Assembly (NCBI RefSeq): GCF_003443895.1
Contig: NZ_QQOA01000022.1
Coordinates: 61,531 to 125,530, forward strand
DNA from: Paraburkholderia phosphatilytica
GTDB lineage: Bacteria > Pseudomonadota > Gammaproteobacteria > Burkholderiales > Burkholderiaceae
Length of the DNA: 64,000 nucleotides
Direction: 5' to 3'
The notes under the pieces: model-generated
The model's input: the letters and a program-made list of their open reading frames with translations, nothing else
Told to the model about the DNA's origin: nothing
The model's database searches: none
Shown here: positions 34,945-45,317 of the stretch, piece by piece
Layout: every line of letters begins with the position of its first letter
Position numbering within the stretch: position 1 is the stretch's first letter
Program-made: the position numbers and the translations under genes

Positions 34945-37564
34945 TTCTGCTGGAAGCGCTGGTAAAGCGCCTTGTCCTGCGTCTCGTTGTCCAGCACTCG
35001 CTGCCACGTTTCGTCGGGCGTCACGTAGTTCGACGACAGGCCGTTCTGCAGCATCGCGTACGTCTCCTTGCCCGTGGCCGGATCGATCCGCGCGCGCCAC
35101 ACTGGCGTGCCGCCGAGCGTGCGCACTTCGAGCGTATCCGGGCCACCCGCCACCGCGTAAAAACCGTCCTTGAACAACCACGCGGCGTTGCGCGCGGCGA
35201 GCCATTTGCGCGCCGCCGCAGCATCGCCCTGCGCGATGTGATCCGGGTAGAACAGGAAGCTGTCGCCCTTGTGAGACTTCACGCCGGGCACATTCGTGAC
35301 GAAGTGCGAAGCGCCTTGCGGCAGCGCGCTGTCCGGATCGTGGTAGAACTGCAGGAGCTGGCCGGCACTGCCAGCGGTGGAATTCCGGAAAGCGGCAAGC
35401 GGTACGGGGGGCGCACGGCGTTTCCGGACGGGTCCGCCAGCGTCCACTGCTGCCTCGCCATGATCCCGTTCGTACCTTGGGGCACCGCGACGTACGGCGT
35501 ATCGTCCACCGCGCCTTCGGTGAGCAGCTTGCCGTCCTCCGCGTGAATCAGCGTGCCGCTCTTCGGCTCGTACGCGAACACCCCGTTGAGGCTGTTGCCG
35601 TCGGGAATCGGGCCAATGTACGCATTACCCTGGCCGTCGATACGCAGCACCTTGCTGTCATCGTTCGCCATGTGGATGCGTCCGTCGTCGCCCATGCGGA
35701 ACTGGTCCGCATCGCCGCTGGCGGCCGACCGGTCGATCGAAGCCGAGCCTGAACTGAAGTTCAAGCGCGCAGGCTTGTCGGCGCCGCTGTTGTTCCACAC
35801 AGGCTTGATGGCCACCGGGCCCCGATAATCCAGATGGTTCGCCTGGTCGCTCACGCGCTGCTGGATGTCGGCGTTCGCATGCTGGTAGAACCGCGCCTGC
35901 GCCAGCGCCGGATTCTCGTTCGGCCGGTACAGCGTCTTGCCGTCCTGCTGGAACGGCGTGACAAACGCACGATGGTCGGCGTCGGCCCATGCGGGGTCGT
36001 CCGGCGAGAAGTGCGCGAGCTGCGGCTGCGCGCCCGATGTACGAGTGCGGTCGTACACGTCCCAGCGATAGTCGGGGTTGGCTTCGTAGTTGCCGAGCTT
36101 GCCGTTCTCGACCTTCTGCCAGCCACGGATCTGCGCATAGTCGATGCGGCCCATCGCGGCCACTTCGCGATCGTCCGGCGCGCGCGCGTGCGTGCTGCCC
36201 AGACTGCCCGACACGTCCACCATGTTCGGCGACGGCGCAACGTCGTAGATGTAGCCGCTCTTGCCTTCCATTGCGTCGAGGCGCTTTTGCGCCGTATCGC
36301 GCAAGCCGAACGTGCCGAGGTAGCCGCCGCCGTCCACCGCCGCAGGATGGCCCGACACGATCGAATCGTGCAGATCGAGATTGACGTTGCCGAGCGACGT
36401 GTCGTCGACCGAGAAGCCCTGCTGTTTCCTGAGTTCTTCCGGCGTGACCCGCGACGGACGGAACAACGCGGCCGGCTGGTCCGGATCCGGCGCGTCCGTG
36501 GAACGCCTGAAGTCGTGATGCGTGCCATCCCAGCCGGATGGACCCGGCTGGTCGAAGTTGGGCGGTGGCGGAAGCTCGGGGTCCGTTGGTGCGAGCATGG
36601 GTGTTCGCTGCGCGCCGAACGCGCGCAACGCAGCCAGTTGCATCATCTGCCGATGAGCGTCCGGCCTGACGCCGGTATAAGGACGCCAGGTGAGCGGGTC
36701 GGCGTACCAGGCTGTCTGGGCCGCATCGACCCCGCCGAAATTCTGGTAAGCGTGATCGAAGATCTCGTTCATCGTGGCAGCCAGCCGGTCGAAGCCGCGA
36801 TAGGTAAAGACCCCGTGGTTCGAATCGTAGAGCTGGTAATCATCGGCAAGGTAGTCCAGCGTTCGACCGACGCGCTGGATCAGGATTGCGTGCCCACCGA
36901 TCCGGTCGCCGTACCTGAACGTCACGTCGGCGAAGGTGTTTTGTGCGGTACCTAATCCGTCCGCGGACGGATAGCGGGTCGAAAAGCGAATCCGCAGATT
37001 GTCGACGAGCGAGGCGGCGTCCGGCCAGGTCGCACCGCCCGCACGCATTTCGAAGCCAGGTACGTCCGTGATCGGCGCGACTTCGTGCGCCGTCTGCAGG
37101 CGCCGGATTTCGTCGAGCGTCGACTGCCGCGTGACGGGATTGAGAAGTCGCTGTTGAGTGGCTTGCGTCGCGCCTACCAGGTCCACCGCCTGTCCCGCTG
37201 CCACATTCAGGATCGCTAACGAGGTGAGACCGGCACACTGGTTGTGCAGAGCATCCGACCGCCCGGCCGCCGCCTCGAGCGCAGTCTGATCCATGCCGTT
37301 GTCGCCGCTCGCGGAATTTGCGTACGCGCCGTACGTTGCCAGATTCGCGCTATCGGGCGAATCCGTCTGCCGGGGAACCCTCCCGGCGGCCGCCGCATCC
37401 GTCTTCACCGACGGAGCGCCTCGAGCGGGCGTACCGCGATCGGGCGAATGACGCGCACCCGGGTCTTGCCGAACTTCGTCCCGCCGGCCATCCGTCGAAT
37501 CAAATGGTCTTTCGTCGGTGCCGTCAAAGCCGATCGCACCGTTTCCCACTGCCGATACCGTCAT
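34935..37564 (-). pseudogene. Multidomain toxin/effector: YopT-like protease, cholera-toxin-A-like ADP-ribosyltransferase, ricin-like domain (frameshifted)
   Basis: Two frames join across a C6 tract (plus-strand G run 35406-35411) into one protein of about 876 residues; one extra C restores it. The ATG at 37564 has GAGG upstream. Residues 1-100 look disordered. About 105-290 fit a YopT/C58 cysteine protease: C110 (NQCAGL), H225 (GGHAIL) and D247 (LYDSNHGVF), close to family spacing. About 363-490 align with cholera toxin A: R369 (LFRPSR), YIYDVAPSPNM, E467 (PDDREVAAMG), DYAQIRGW. The Ser-Thr-Ser strand reads GTF. About 590-710 look like a ricin-type beta-trefoil ending QQW. The tail (720-876) is unassigned. 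There is no signal peptide or secretion gene nearby. The protease call is less sure than the transferase. Confidence 0.72.
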
Positions 37565-37684
37565 CGTCGCACCTCGCGCGCTCACACAAGATGCGACCAT
37601 CAAACCAGATCACGCCGACCGCAGGTAATGCGGGAACATCGAGATCGACGCATTCAACTTACGGGTCTCCCGCGTCGCGCTCGC

Positions 37685-38101
37685 TCAGCGTCCCGTATGC
37701 CTATCCTCGTCGCGCGGACGCGGCGCCGCCACGTAATGCCCCGGCGTCATCCCCACCATGCGCCGGAAGTGCCGCCCCAGATGACTCTGGTCGAAGAAGC
37801 CGACCTCGGTCGCCACCGCGCACGGCGGCACGCCATCGCGCAACAGCCGCTGCGCGTGCCGGATCCGCACGACGCACACGTAGCGATGCGGCGAGATGCC
37901 GACTTCCTTGCGGAACAGCGTCGCGAAACGCGATACGCTCAGGCCCGCCGTCGCGGCGAGCGTCGCGAGGCTCACGGGCTGCGCGAACGAACGCTCGATG
38001 AACGCGACGGCCCGCTGGATCGGGCGCGAGGCACGCAATGAGGGCGATGCGGACAGACTGATCGGCACTTCGCCCGCCGCGTAGTCGAAGACTCTGGCCA
38101 T
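37685..38101 (-). CDS. AraC-family transcriptional regulator, DNA-binding domain only
   Basis: A 138-residue protein consisting almost entirely of the two helix-turn-helix motifs of the AraC/XylS domain (VSLATLAATAGLSVSRFATLFRKEVG and AVATEVGFFDQSHLGRHFRRMVGMTPGHY). It lacks the usual N-terminal ligand domain, so it resembles stand-alone SoxS-like regulators. The ATG follows the hyuB stop by one base, so it is translated from the hydantoinase operon and probably regulates it. Confidence 0.83.
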   Translation of the reverse strand: MARVFDYAAGEVPISLSASPSLRASRPIQRAVAFIERSFAQPVSLATLAATAGLSVSRFATLFRKEVGISPHRYVCVVRIRHAQRLLRDGVPPCAVATEVGFFDQSHLGRHFRRMVGMTPGHYVAAPRPRDEDRHTGR

Positions 38102-38102
38102 G

Positions 38103-40184
38103 TCATGCCTCGTGCGGCTGCCGAGCCGCGGTGCGCTGCTCGCCAGGCGACGCGGCTTTCAGTTGCGGATAGCTGACGCACAGCTGCGCGAACAGCGCGT
38201 CCACGAGCGCCGCGTGACCATCGTCCCGCTCGCCTCGCGATGCGATGTCGGCGAGCCGCGCATCGAGCGCCTCGAACAGCCGGTGCTTGATGAAGTACCG
38301 CCACTGCACCGGCACGCCGGCGAGAATCGACGTGAGCGCCGCGTAACGCGCATGCGTCCACTTCGCTTCGAACGCTTCGCGATACGGGCCGTAGGAAAAC
38401 GCGGGCACGTCCACGCCCGCAAGCTTCGAACGCAATGCATCGCGCAGCCGTACCGTCTCCTCCACGTCCAGTTCGTCGCCATTCAGCGCGACGCCGTACA
38501 CGTCGCGCGCTTCGTCCATGCTCACATAGCCGCGCAAGACGTCGTCGCGGACCCGCAGCGGCTCGCGATCGACCGGACGTCCATAGCCGCCCGCCCCCGC
38601 GCCGACGAGGCGAATCACATCGCCCGGCATGCACACGACGAGATCGTTGTTGTCGAGCTCTTCCGCGCGCGGCGTATCGGGATTGCGCGTGAAGCGCGCA
38701 TTCGCGCCCGCATGTCCGCCGCGCACGCCCCACGACGCGAAACGCGTGCGATCGCGATTGCGCGCGGTGACGAGCGTGTTCGGCGAGAACACCTTGAACT
38801 CCATCACGAGCCCTTGCCCACCGCGATACTGTCCCGCGCCGCCCGACCCCGGCGCGACTCCGTAACGCAGAATGCGGATCGGCACCTCGGCCTCGTTGAT
38901 TTCGACCGGCGTATTGCGCAGGAACGCGTTGTTCGCGCCGGAGCCGTCCTCGCCGTCGTCGGTCGGGCCACCGCCCGCGCCGCCGCCGATCGGTCCGATG
39001 GACGCCATCACCGTCGCGCCCTGGCGGTCCATCGTCTTCACGTTAAGAATCGACAGGCCGCCAGCAGGACACGCGCCGAGACGCTCCGGCACCGCCTGCG
39101 AAAACGCGCCGAAGGTCAGCAGGTGCGTGAGCTTGCAGGTGAGGCTGCGCATCCCCACCGCCGAAGGCGGCAGCGCATTGACCACCGTGCCTTCCGGCAG
39201 GATGCAGCGCGCGACGCGCAGCATACCGGTGTTGAGCAGGATCTCCGGGTTCAGCGTGTACAGCACATAGACGAGCCCGACCAGCGCGAGCGCATGCCGC
39301 TCGCGTCCGCCCGTCGGCATGTTCAGCGACGACTGCAGCTGCGGATCGCTGCCTGTGTAGTCCATCTCCACCCAGCCGTCGCGGATGCGCGCGGTCAGCG
39401 CGACGCGCATCGGCTTGCCGTTCACCGAGTCTTCGTCGGCGAATTCGGAGAAGAAGTAGTCGCCGTCCGGAATGCCGCGCAGGATCGTGCGCGCCTGCTC
39501 TTCCGAATAGTCGAGCAGCGCCTTCATGCCCGCCTTGAAGCCTTCGATGCCGAAGCGTTCAATGATCTCCAGCACGCGCCGCTCGCCGGTATGCAGCGAC
39601 GCGAGCTGTGCATGCAGGTCGCCGGTGTTCTGCCCCGGCACGCGCACGTTGGTCGCCATCAACTGGATCAGCGATTCGTCGACCACGCCTTTGCTCACGA
39701 TCTTGCACGGCGGAAAACGGATGCCCTCCTGCTGGATCTCCGTGAGCGTGCGCGACAGCGACGCGGGCACCGCGCCACCCATGTCAGTGTTATGGATGTG
39801 GCCGCCCACGAAGCAGACGATCTCGCCTTCGTAGAACACCGGTTTCCACAGCACGATGTCCGGCGTATGGGTCGCGACGAAGCCGCTGTACGCGTCGTTC
39901 GTCATGCCGATGTCGCCCGGCTCGTAATGGTCGATCATGCCGATCACCGAGCTGTAGTCGAGCCCCACGTACCAGGTCGCGCCGAGCGTTTTCGGCGACG
40001 CGAACGTGAGGCCTTCGGGCGTCGTGATCGCGCACGAGAAATCTTCGGTTTCCTTCACGAAGGTCGAACGCGCGGTGCGCACCAGCGTGTATGCCATGCT
40101 TTCGGCGGCCGCCACGCAGTAGTTCGCGAAGATCTGAAGCACTGCCTTGTCGAATTGCATCTGCGCTGCTCCGTGCGGATTCAT
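38103..40184 (-). CDS. hyuB: Hydantoinase B/oxoprolinase subunit
   Basis: A 693-residue HyuB-type subunit, which with HyuA forms an ATP-dependent cyclic-amide hydrolase (N-methylhydantoinase, 5-oxoprolinase or acetone-carboxylase relative). Conserved blocks include RTARSTFVKETEDFSCAI near residue 40, DIGMTNDAYSG, FVGGHIHNTDMGG, GGRERHALALVG and the late GGAGQYRGGQGLVMEF with GAGAGGYGRPVDRE. The start overlaps the hyuA stop (ATGA). The exact substrate cannot be decided from sequence. Confidence 0.87.
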   Translation of the reverse strand: MNPHGAAQMQFDKAVLQIFANYCVAAAESMAYTLVRTARSTFVKETEDFSCAITTPEGLTFASPKTLGATWYVGLDYSSVIGMIDHYEPGDIGMTNDAYSGFVATHTPDIVLWKPVFYEGEIVCFVGGHIHNTDMGGAVPASLSRTLTEIQQEGIRFPPCKIVSKGVVDESLIQLMATNVRVPGQNTGDLHAQLASLHTGERRVLEIIERFGIEGFKAGMKALLDYSEEQARTILRGIPDGDYFFSEFADEDSVNGKPMRVALTARIRDGWVEMDYTGSDPQLQSSLNMPTGGRERHALALVGLVYVLYTLNPEILLNTGMLRVARCILPEGTVVNALPPSAVGMRSLTCKLTHLLTFGAFSQAVPERLGACPAGGLSILNVKTMDRQGATVMASIGPIGGGAGGGPTDDGEDGSGANNAFLRNTPVEINEAEVPIRILRYGVAPGSGGAGQYRGGQGLVMEFKVFSPNTLVTARNRDRTRFASWGVRGGHAGANARFTRNPDTPRAEELDNNDLVVCMPGDVIRLVGAGAGGYGRPVDREPLRVRDDVLRGYVSMDEARDVYGVALNGDELDVEETVRLRDALRSKLAGVDVPAFSYGPYREAFEAKWTHARYAALTSILAGVPVQWRYFIKHRLFEALDARLADIASRGERDDGHAALVDALFAQLCVSYPQLKAASPGEQRTAARQPHEA

Positions 40185-42232
40185 TGAACGAGCGTGAACA
40201 CGAGGTTGCCGTACGCATCGACGCGGCCACGAAAGCCCGGCAGCACGCTCGTCGTACAGTCGTCCTGCGCGATCACCGCGGGGCCGTCGAGCGTCTGCCC
40301 CGCCTTCAGGTCCACGCGACGGTAGAGCGCGGCATCGTGGAATGCGCCGCCCATGTACACGCGGATCGTGCCCGCCGGCACCGGCGCCCTATCGTCACCC
40401 TCCGCCGCTTCGATCGGCACCGGCTTCGGTTTCGGCGTGGCCGCGCTGATCACGAGCCGCAGCGCGACCACCTGCACCTTCGCCTTCACGTCGCGATGAC
40501 CGTACAGACGTTCATGCTCGCGATGGAACGCCTCCGCGAGCGGCGTGGTATCGCCGCCCAGAATCCAGCCCATGTCCAGCGGCGTGTCGATCTCGAACGA
40601 CTGCCCCTTGTAGCGCATGTCCGCCGATACCGCGACGCTCGCATGCGTGTCGTCGCCCGTCTGCGCGCGCATCCACTCGCGCGCGTTCGCATCGAGCGCG
40701 CGCACGTCGTCCGCGAGGCGCGCGAGCGTCTCGGTGTCGAGATCGTAGTAAGTGGTCTTCACGAAGTCGTTGCGGGTGTCCGCGATCAGGCCGCCGAGCG
40801 CGCTCAGCACGCCCGGCGCGGTCGGCACCACGATCTGCTCCATCCCGAGCGCCCGCGCGAAGTAGCACGCGAGCATCGGGCCCGCGCCGCCGAACGGCAG
40901 CAGCGCGAACATCCGCGGATCGATGCCGAAGCGCGACACGATGCGGCTCACGCCCGCATACATGCCCGACACCGACACGTCGACGATCGCTTCGGCGGCC
41001 GCGTACACGTCGATGCGGAGCTTGTGCGCGAGTGCGCCGATCGCGCGATGCGCGGCGTCATGATCGACCGTGACCGAGTTGTAGCCGAGGCTCGAGTTGC
41101 CGATCACGCCGAGTACGACGAACGCATCGGTGATGGTCGCGCGCGTGCCGCCGCGTCCATAGCAGACCGGGCCCGGATTCGAGCCCGCGCTTTCGGGACC
41201 CACCTTCAGCACGCCGAATTCGTCGACCCACGCGATCGACCCGCCGCCGTCGCCGATCGACGATACGGATACCGATGGAATATGAATCTGGAAGTCGCCG
41301 ATATACTCGCCGGTCGCATACTGCGGTTTGCCGTCGACGATCAGCGCGACGTCCGCGGTCGTGCCGCCGATGTCGAGGCTCATGCAATGCTGCAGACCGC
41401 TTTGCTTCGCCACATAGGCCGCGCCGATCACGCCGGACGCGGTGCCCGACAGGATCATCTGCACGCAGTTGGTCTTGCCGGCTTCGGCGCTCATCACGCC
41501 GCCGTTCGACTTGGTCACCTTCATGTCGGCGGTAATGCCGGTCTCGACCAGCGCGCGCTGCAGCGAACTCAGATAATGCGAAACCTTCGGCTGCACGTAG
41601 CCGCCTATCACCGCCGTCGACGTGCGTTCGTATTCGCGGATGATCGGCCACACGTCGCTCGAGCACGACACGAAAAAGCCCGGCATCTCGCGTTCGACAA
41701 TCGCCTTCACCGCATGCTCGTGCGCCGGGTTGCGATACGCGTGCAGCAGCGCGACCACCACGCCTTCGCAGCCCGCGCGCTTCAGTCGTTCCACCGCATC
41801 GAGCACGCTCGCTTCGTCGACCGGGGTTTCGCCGCTGCCGTCCGCCGCGAGCCGCTCCGTCACGCCGAACACGCGTTCGCGCGGCACCAGCGGCGCGGGC
41901 CGCTTCGACAGCAGGCTGTACATGTCGGGGCCCTTGAGGCGCGCGAGATCGAGCACGTCCTCGAAGTGGCGCGTCGTGATCAGGCCGAGCCGCAGCCCCT
42001 TGCGCTGCACGACCGCATTCACGCCGACGGTCGTGCCGTGGGTGAAATACGTGACGTCGGCAGGTGCGATGCCGTCGCGCTCGCGCAGCTGCTCCATGCC
42101 GCGCAGCACTTCGCTGCCGGGGCTGTCGGGACGCGAAAACACCTTGAGCGTTTTCAGCTCGCCGGTTGCATCATCCAGTACCGCGAAATCGGCAAACGAC
42201 CCGCCGATATCCACCCCGATTCTCAAGCCCAT
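40181..42232 (-). CDS. hyuA: Hydantoinase A/oxoprolinase subunit
   Basis: A 683-residue HyuA-type subunit, which phosphorylates the cyclic amide using ATP. The N-terminal actin/hexokinase-like fold begins MGLRIGVDIGGSFADFAVLD. YFTHGTTVGVNAV is conserved, and the core has SLDIGGTTADVALI with VGPESAGSNPGPVCYGRGG. It forms an operon with hyuB and the AraC gene; the peptide ABC genes lie 150 bases upstream on the same strand and may be co-transcribed. That suggests uptake and opening of cyclic peptides or hydantoins. Confidence 0.87.
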   Translation of the reverse strand: MGLRIGVDIGGSFADFAVLDDATGELKTLKVFSRPDSPGSEVLRGMEQLRERDGIAPADVTYFTHGTTVGVNAVVQRKGLRLGLITTRHFEDVLDLARLKGPDMYSLLSKRPAPLVPRERVFGVTERLAADGSGETPVDEASVLDAVERLKRAGCEGVVVALLHAYRNPAHEHAVKAIVEREMPGFFVSCSSDVWPIIREYERTSTAVIGGYVQPKVSHYLSSLQRALVETGITADMKVTKSNGGVMSAEAGKTNCVQMILSGTASGVIGAAYVAKQSGLQHCMSLDIGGTTADVALIVDGKPQYATGEYIGDFQIHIPSVSVSSIGDGGGSIAWVDEFGVLKVGPESAGSNPGPVCYGRGGTRATITDAFVVLGVIGNSSLGYNSVTVDHDAAHRAIGALAHKLRIDVYAAAEAIVDVSVSGMYAGVSRIVSRFGIDPRMFALLPFGGAGPMLACYFARALGMEQIVVPTAPGVLSALGGLIADTRNDFVKTTYYDLDTETLARLADDVRALDANAREWMRAQTGDDTHASVAVSADMRYKGQSFEIDTPLDMGWILGGDTTPLAEAFHREHERLYGHRDVKAKVQVVALRLVISAATPKPKPVPIEAAEGDDRAPVPAGTIRVYMGGAFHDAALYRRVDLKAGQTLDGPAVIAQDDCTTSVLPGFRGRVDAYGNLVFTLVQ

Positions 42233-42383
42233 TGACCCCTACCCTCGCAAGATGGCCGGCCTCGGCAGGCGCCGGACGAGCTGGTCCGCGCCCCGCGTCG
42301 CAACGCGACGGGACTGCGGGCACCACCGATGAATCGCACGCCGCGTCCGCCTCCGGTGCAGGCGAACGCGGCGCAAAAAACCG

Positions 42384-44306
42384 CTACTGGACCGTCACGC
42401 GCTGCGCACTTCCGCCAGCCTCCGCGCCCTCGGCGGGCGGCAGCGTTTGATAGCGCTCGAGCTCCTCTTCGCTGCGATGACACAGCACCTGCGCGCCGTT
42501 CGCGAGCGTGCGCGTGGAAGGCGACGTGCGGTTGCACACACCGTCGATGCGCATCGGACAGCGCGCGAGGAACGTGCACAGTTCGGGGTCGTCGGTCGAC
42601 GGACCGATCGGCGCGAGGGTCTGGTGGCAGCGTTCGCTCGCTTCGTCGAGCCAGCCTGCGCGCAGCTCCGGCGCGGACGACACGAGCAGATGCGAGTACG
42701 GATGGAACGGCGGCGCGGACAGCGCATCGCGATTGCCGGTTTCGACGCGATGACCTGAGTACAGCACGACGATGTCGTCGCTGATCGCGCGCACCTTCGC
42801 GATGTCGTGCGTGATGAACAGATACGACACGCCCAGCTTCTTCTGCAGGTCGCGCAGCAGATCGAGAATCGCCGCGCCCACCACCGTATCGAGCGCCGAC
42901 GTCACTTCGTCGCACAGGATCAGTTCGGGTTCGGCGGCGAGCGCGCGCGCGAGATTCACACGCTGCTTCTGCCCGCCCGAGAGTTCGCCGGTACGACGTT
43001 GCGCGCATGCTGCGGGCAGACGCACCAGTTCGAGCAGCTCGGCCACGCGGCGACGCGCAGCCTCACCCTTCATGCCGTGATAGAACTGCAGCGGCCGCGC
43101 GAGCGTGCGCTCGACCGTATGCACGGGGTTCAACGCGGTATCCGCGTTCTGGAACACGATCTGGATGCGGCGGAACTGCTCGCGGCTTCGATGATTCAGG
43201 TCGCCAGCCAGCGGTTCGCCATCGAGCAGCAGTTTGCCGCCCGCGATCGGCACGAGGCCCGCGATCACTTTCGCGAGCGTCGTCTTGCCCGAACCCGATT
43301 CGCCGATCACGCCCACGGTCTGCCCACGGCGGATCACGAGGTCCACCTCGTTCAGGATCACCTTCTCGGGCAGCCCCTTCGCGCTCTTGCGGCCGTAGCC
43401 CGCCGTCATGCGGCGCACTTCGAGCAAGGGCTTCTCAGCTGCCGCTGAGTCAGCCACGTTACCCACCGGCATAACCGGCGTCACCGCAGCAACAAGACTC
43501 TGCGTATAGGGATGCGCAGGCGCGTGAAGAATCTGCTCCGTCGCGCCCACTTCGCGAATCTCGCCATCGCTCAGGACGACGATACGATCCGCCATCTGCG
43601 CAACCACGGCCAGGTCGTGCGACACGTACACGGCCGTCATCCCGTACTGGCGGATCACGCGTTTGAATGCCTGCAGCACGTCGATCTGCGTGGTGACGTC
43701 GAGCGCGGTGGTCGGTTCGTCGAGCACCACGAGTTCTGGGTCAGTGATCAGCGCCATCGCCGCCATCAGCCGCTGCAGCTGACCGCCCGACACCTGGTGC
43801 GGATAACGCTTGCCGATCGTCTCCGGTTCCGGCAACGCAAGCGCGCGGAACAGCTCGACGGCCTTCGCCTGCGCGGCGCGTTTGCTCAGCGTGCCGTGAA
43901 TCAGCGCGCTTTCGATCACCTGATCCATGATCGAACGCGACGGGTTGAACGCGGCCGCCGCGCTCTGCGCGATATACGCGACCTTGCGGCCGCGCAACGC
44001 GGCGAGCCCTTTCGCCGACAGCGCGCGCACGTCGGTGTCGCCCACGCGGATCGCGCCGCCCGTGATGCGGCAGCCGCTGCGCGCATGGCCCATCAGCGAC
44101 AGCGCGATCGTGGTCTTGCCCGAGCCCGATTCGCCGATCAGCGCGAGCACCTCGCCGCGCGCGATGTCGAAGTCGATGTCGTGGACGATCGTCGTGTCCG
44201 CTTCGCCCGGCCGGCTGCCGACCACGCGCAGCCCGCGCACCTCGACGAGATTGCCAGTGGCGTTCAACGCGGTTGCGGCGGCAAGGTTCGAGAGTTCGTC
44301 GCTCAT
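42384..44306 (-). CDS. Oligopeptide ABC transporter, fused dual ATPase
   Basis: A 640-residue protein with two complete nucleotide-binding domains, equivalent to DppD and DppF joined, as in GsiA. Domain 1 (about 20-270) has GESGSGKTT, VSGGQLQRL and LVVLDEPTTALD. Domain 2 (about 310-560) has GESGSGKTT, LSGGQKQRV and LILCDEVTSALD. The C-terminus carries the oligopeptide motif with Cys clusters (CHQTLAPIG, CTFLARCPMRIDGVC), typical of this subgroup. The start directly abuts the permease stop. Confidence 0.88.
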   Translation of the reverse strand: MSDELSNLAAATALNATGNLVEVRGLRVVGSRPGEADTTIVHDIDFDIARGEVLALIGESGSGKTTIALSLMGHARSGCRITGGAIRVGDTDVRALSAKGLAALRGRKVAYIAQSAAAAFNPSRSIMDQVIESALIHGTLSKRAAQAKAVELFRALALPEPETIGKRYPHQVSGGQLQRLMAAMALITDPELVVLDEPTTALDVTTQIDVLQAFKRVIRQYGMTAVYVSHDLAVVAQMADRIVVLSDGEIREVGATEQILHAPAHPYTQSLVAAVTPVMPVGNVADSAAAEKPLLEVRRMTAGYGRKSAKGLPEKVILNEVDLVIRRGQTVGVIGESGSGKTTLAKVIAGLVPIAGGKLLLDGEPLAGDLNHRSREQFRRIQIVFQNADTALNPVHTVERTLARPLQFYHGMKGEAARRRVAELLELVRLPAACAQRRTGELSGGQKQRVNLARALAAEPELILCDEVTSALDTVVGAAILDLLRDLQKKLGVSYLFITHDIAKVRAISDDIVVLYSGHRVETGNRDALSAPPFHPYSHLLVSSAPELRAGWLDEASERCHQTLAPIGPSTDDPELCTFLARCPMRIDGVCNRTSPSTRTLANGAQVLCHRSEEELERYQTLPPAEGAEAGGSAQRVTVQ

Positions 44307-45317
44307 TCAATGTCCTCCGTCCGCGTCCGCGGCTTGCTTGCGGCGCGAACCGCGATGCGGCAGCCCGTCGATCAGCAGGTTCACGCCCACCGTCAGCACC
44401 GCGATCGCGAGCGCCGGCAGGATCACGACCGGCACGCCTTCGCCGAGACCCGCGATGTTCTCGCGCACGAGCGAGCCGAGGTCCGCGTACGGCGGCTGCA
44501 CGCCGAGACCGAGGAAGCTCAGGCTGCTCAGCAGCAGCACGACGAACGTGAAGCGCAGGCCCGTGTCCGCGAGCATCGGATGGAGCATGTTCGGCAGCAT
44601 CTCGAAGCACGCGATATAGAGCGCGCTTTCTCCGCGCGCCCGCGCCACCTGCACGTATTCGAGCGTGCCGATGTTCACCGCGAGCGAACGCGCAATGCGA
44701 TACGAGCCGGGCATGTAGCTGATCGCCGCCGTGAGGATCAGCAGCGTCAGCGACGAGCCGAACGCGGCCACGATCATCAGCGCGAACATCTTCGACGGAA
44801 TCGACGTGATCGCATCGAGCAGCCGGCTCATCGTCTCGTCGATGCGGCGGCCGGCCACAGCGGCGAGCAGACCCAGCGTCGTGCCGGTGAGCGCGGCGAG
44901 CAGCGCGGACGCCATCGCGAGCACGACGGTGAGCCGCGTGCCGTAGATGATGCGGGTCAGCATGTCGCGGCCGAGGTAGTCGGAGCCGAGCGGCAGCTTC
45001 GCGCTGAAACCCGCGAACACATCGGTCGTGACGATCGAGCCCACCGAATGCGGCGCGATCCACGGCGCGAACGCCGCGACGAAGAGCGCGCAGCAGACCA
45101 TGCCGAAGCCGATCCAGCCGCCGGTCGAGAGCCCCATGCGCTGGGTCAGCGTGCGGCGCCTCACGGGCGTGGCGGGTGGCGTCGGCGCACCGCCGCCCCA
45201 CGGCCGCGACGGCTCGGCGCCGGGCGGCAACGCGCTGCTGCGTTGCACAGGGTCGATCGGATCGGGCCGGCCTTGCTGCCGCCGGGGTTGTTGAGAGAGC
45301 GGTCGAAGCATCGTCAT
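44307..45317 (-). CDS. Oligopeptide ABC permease (DppC-like)
   Basis: A 336-residue permease. A Pro/Arg-rich cytoplasmic N-terminus of about 60 residues is followed by the DppC motif LPLGSDYLGRDMLTRIIYGTR and an EAA loop (EYVQVARARGESALYIACFEMLPN). About six helices are visible. The start overlaps the DppB-like stop (ATGA). It completes the channel with the next gene. Confidence 0.86.
   Translation of the reverse strand: MTMLRPLSQQPRRQQGRPDPIDPVQRSSALPPGAEPSRPWGGGAPTPPATPVRRRTLTQRMGLSTGGWIGFGMVCCALFVAAFAPWIAPHSVGSIVTTDVFAGFSAKLPLGSDYLGRDMLTRIIYGTRLTVVLAMASALLAALTGTTLGLLAAVAGRRIDETMSRLLDAITSIPSKMFALMIVAAFGSSLTLLILTAAISYMPGSYRIARSLAVNIGTLEYVQVARARGESALYIACFEMLPNMLHPMLADTGLRFTFVVLLLSSLSFLGLGVQPPYADLGSLVRENIAGLGEGVPVVILPALAIAVLTVGVNLLIDGLPHRGSRRKQAADADGGH

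Noticed and set aside
38100..40187. Very long plus-strand frames opposite hyuB and hyuA (also 40091-42235)
   Set aside because: Both are Arg/His-rich antisense shadows of strongly conserved HyuB and HyuA; they lack ribosome sites and motifs.
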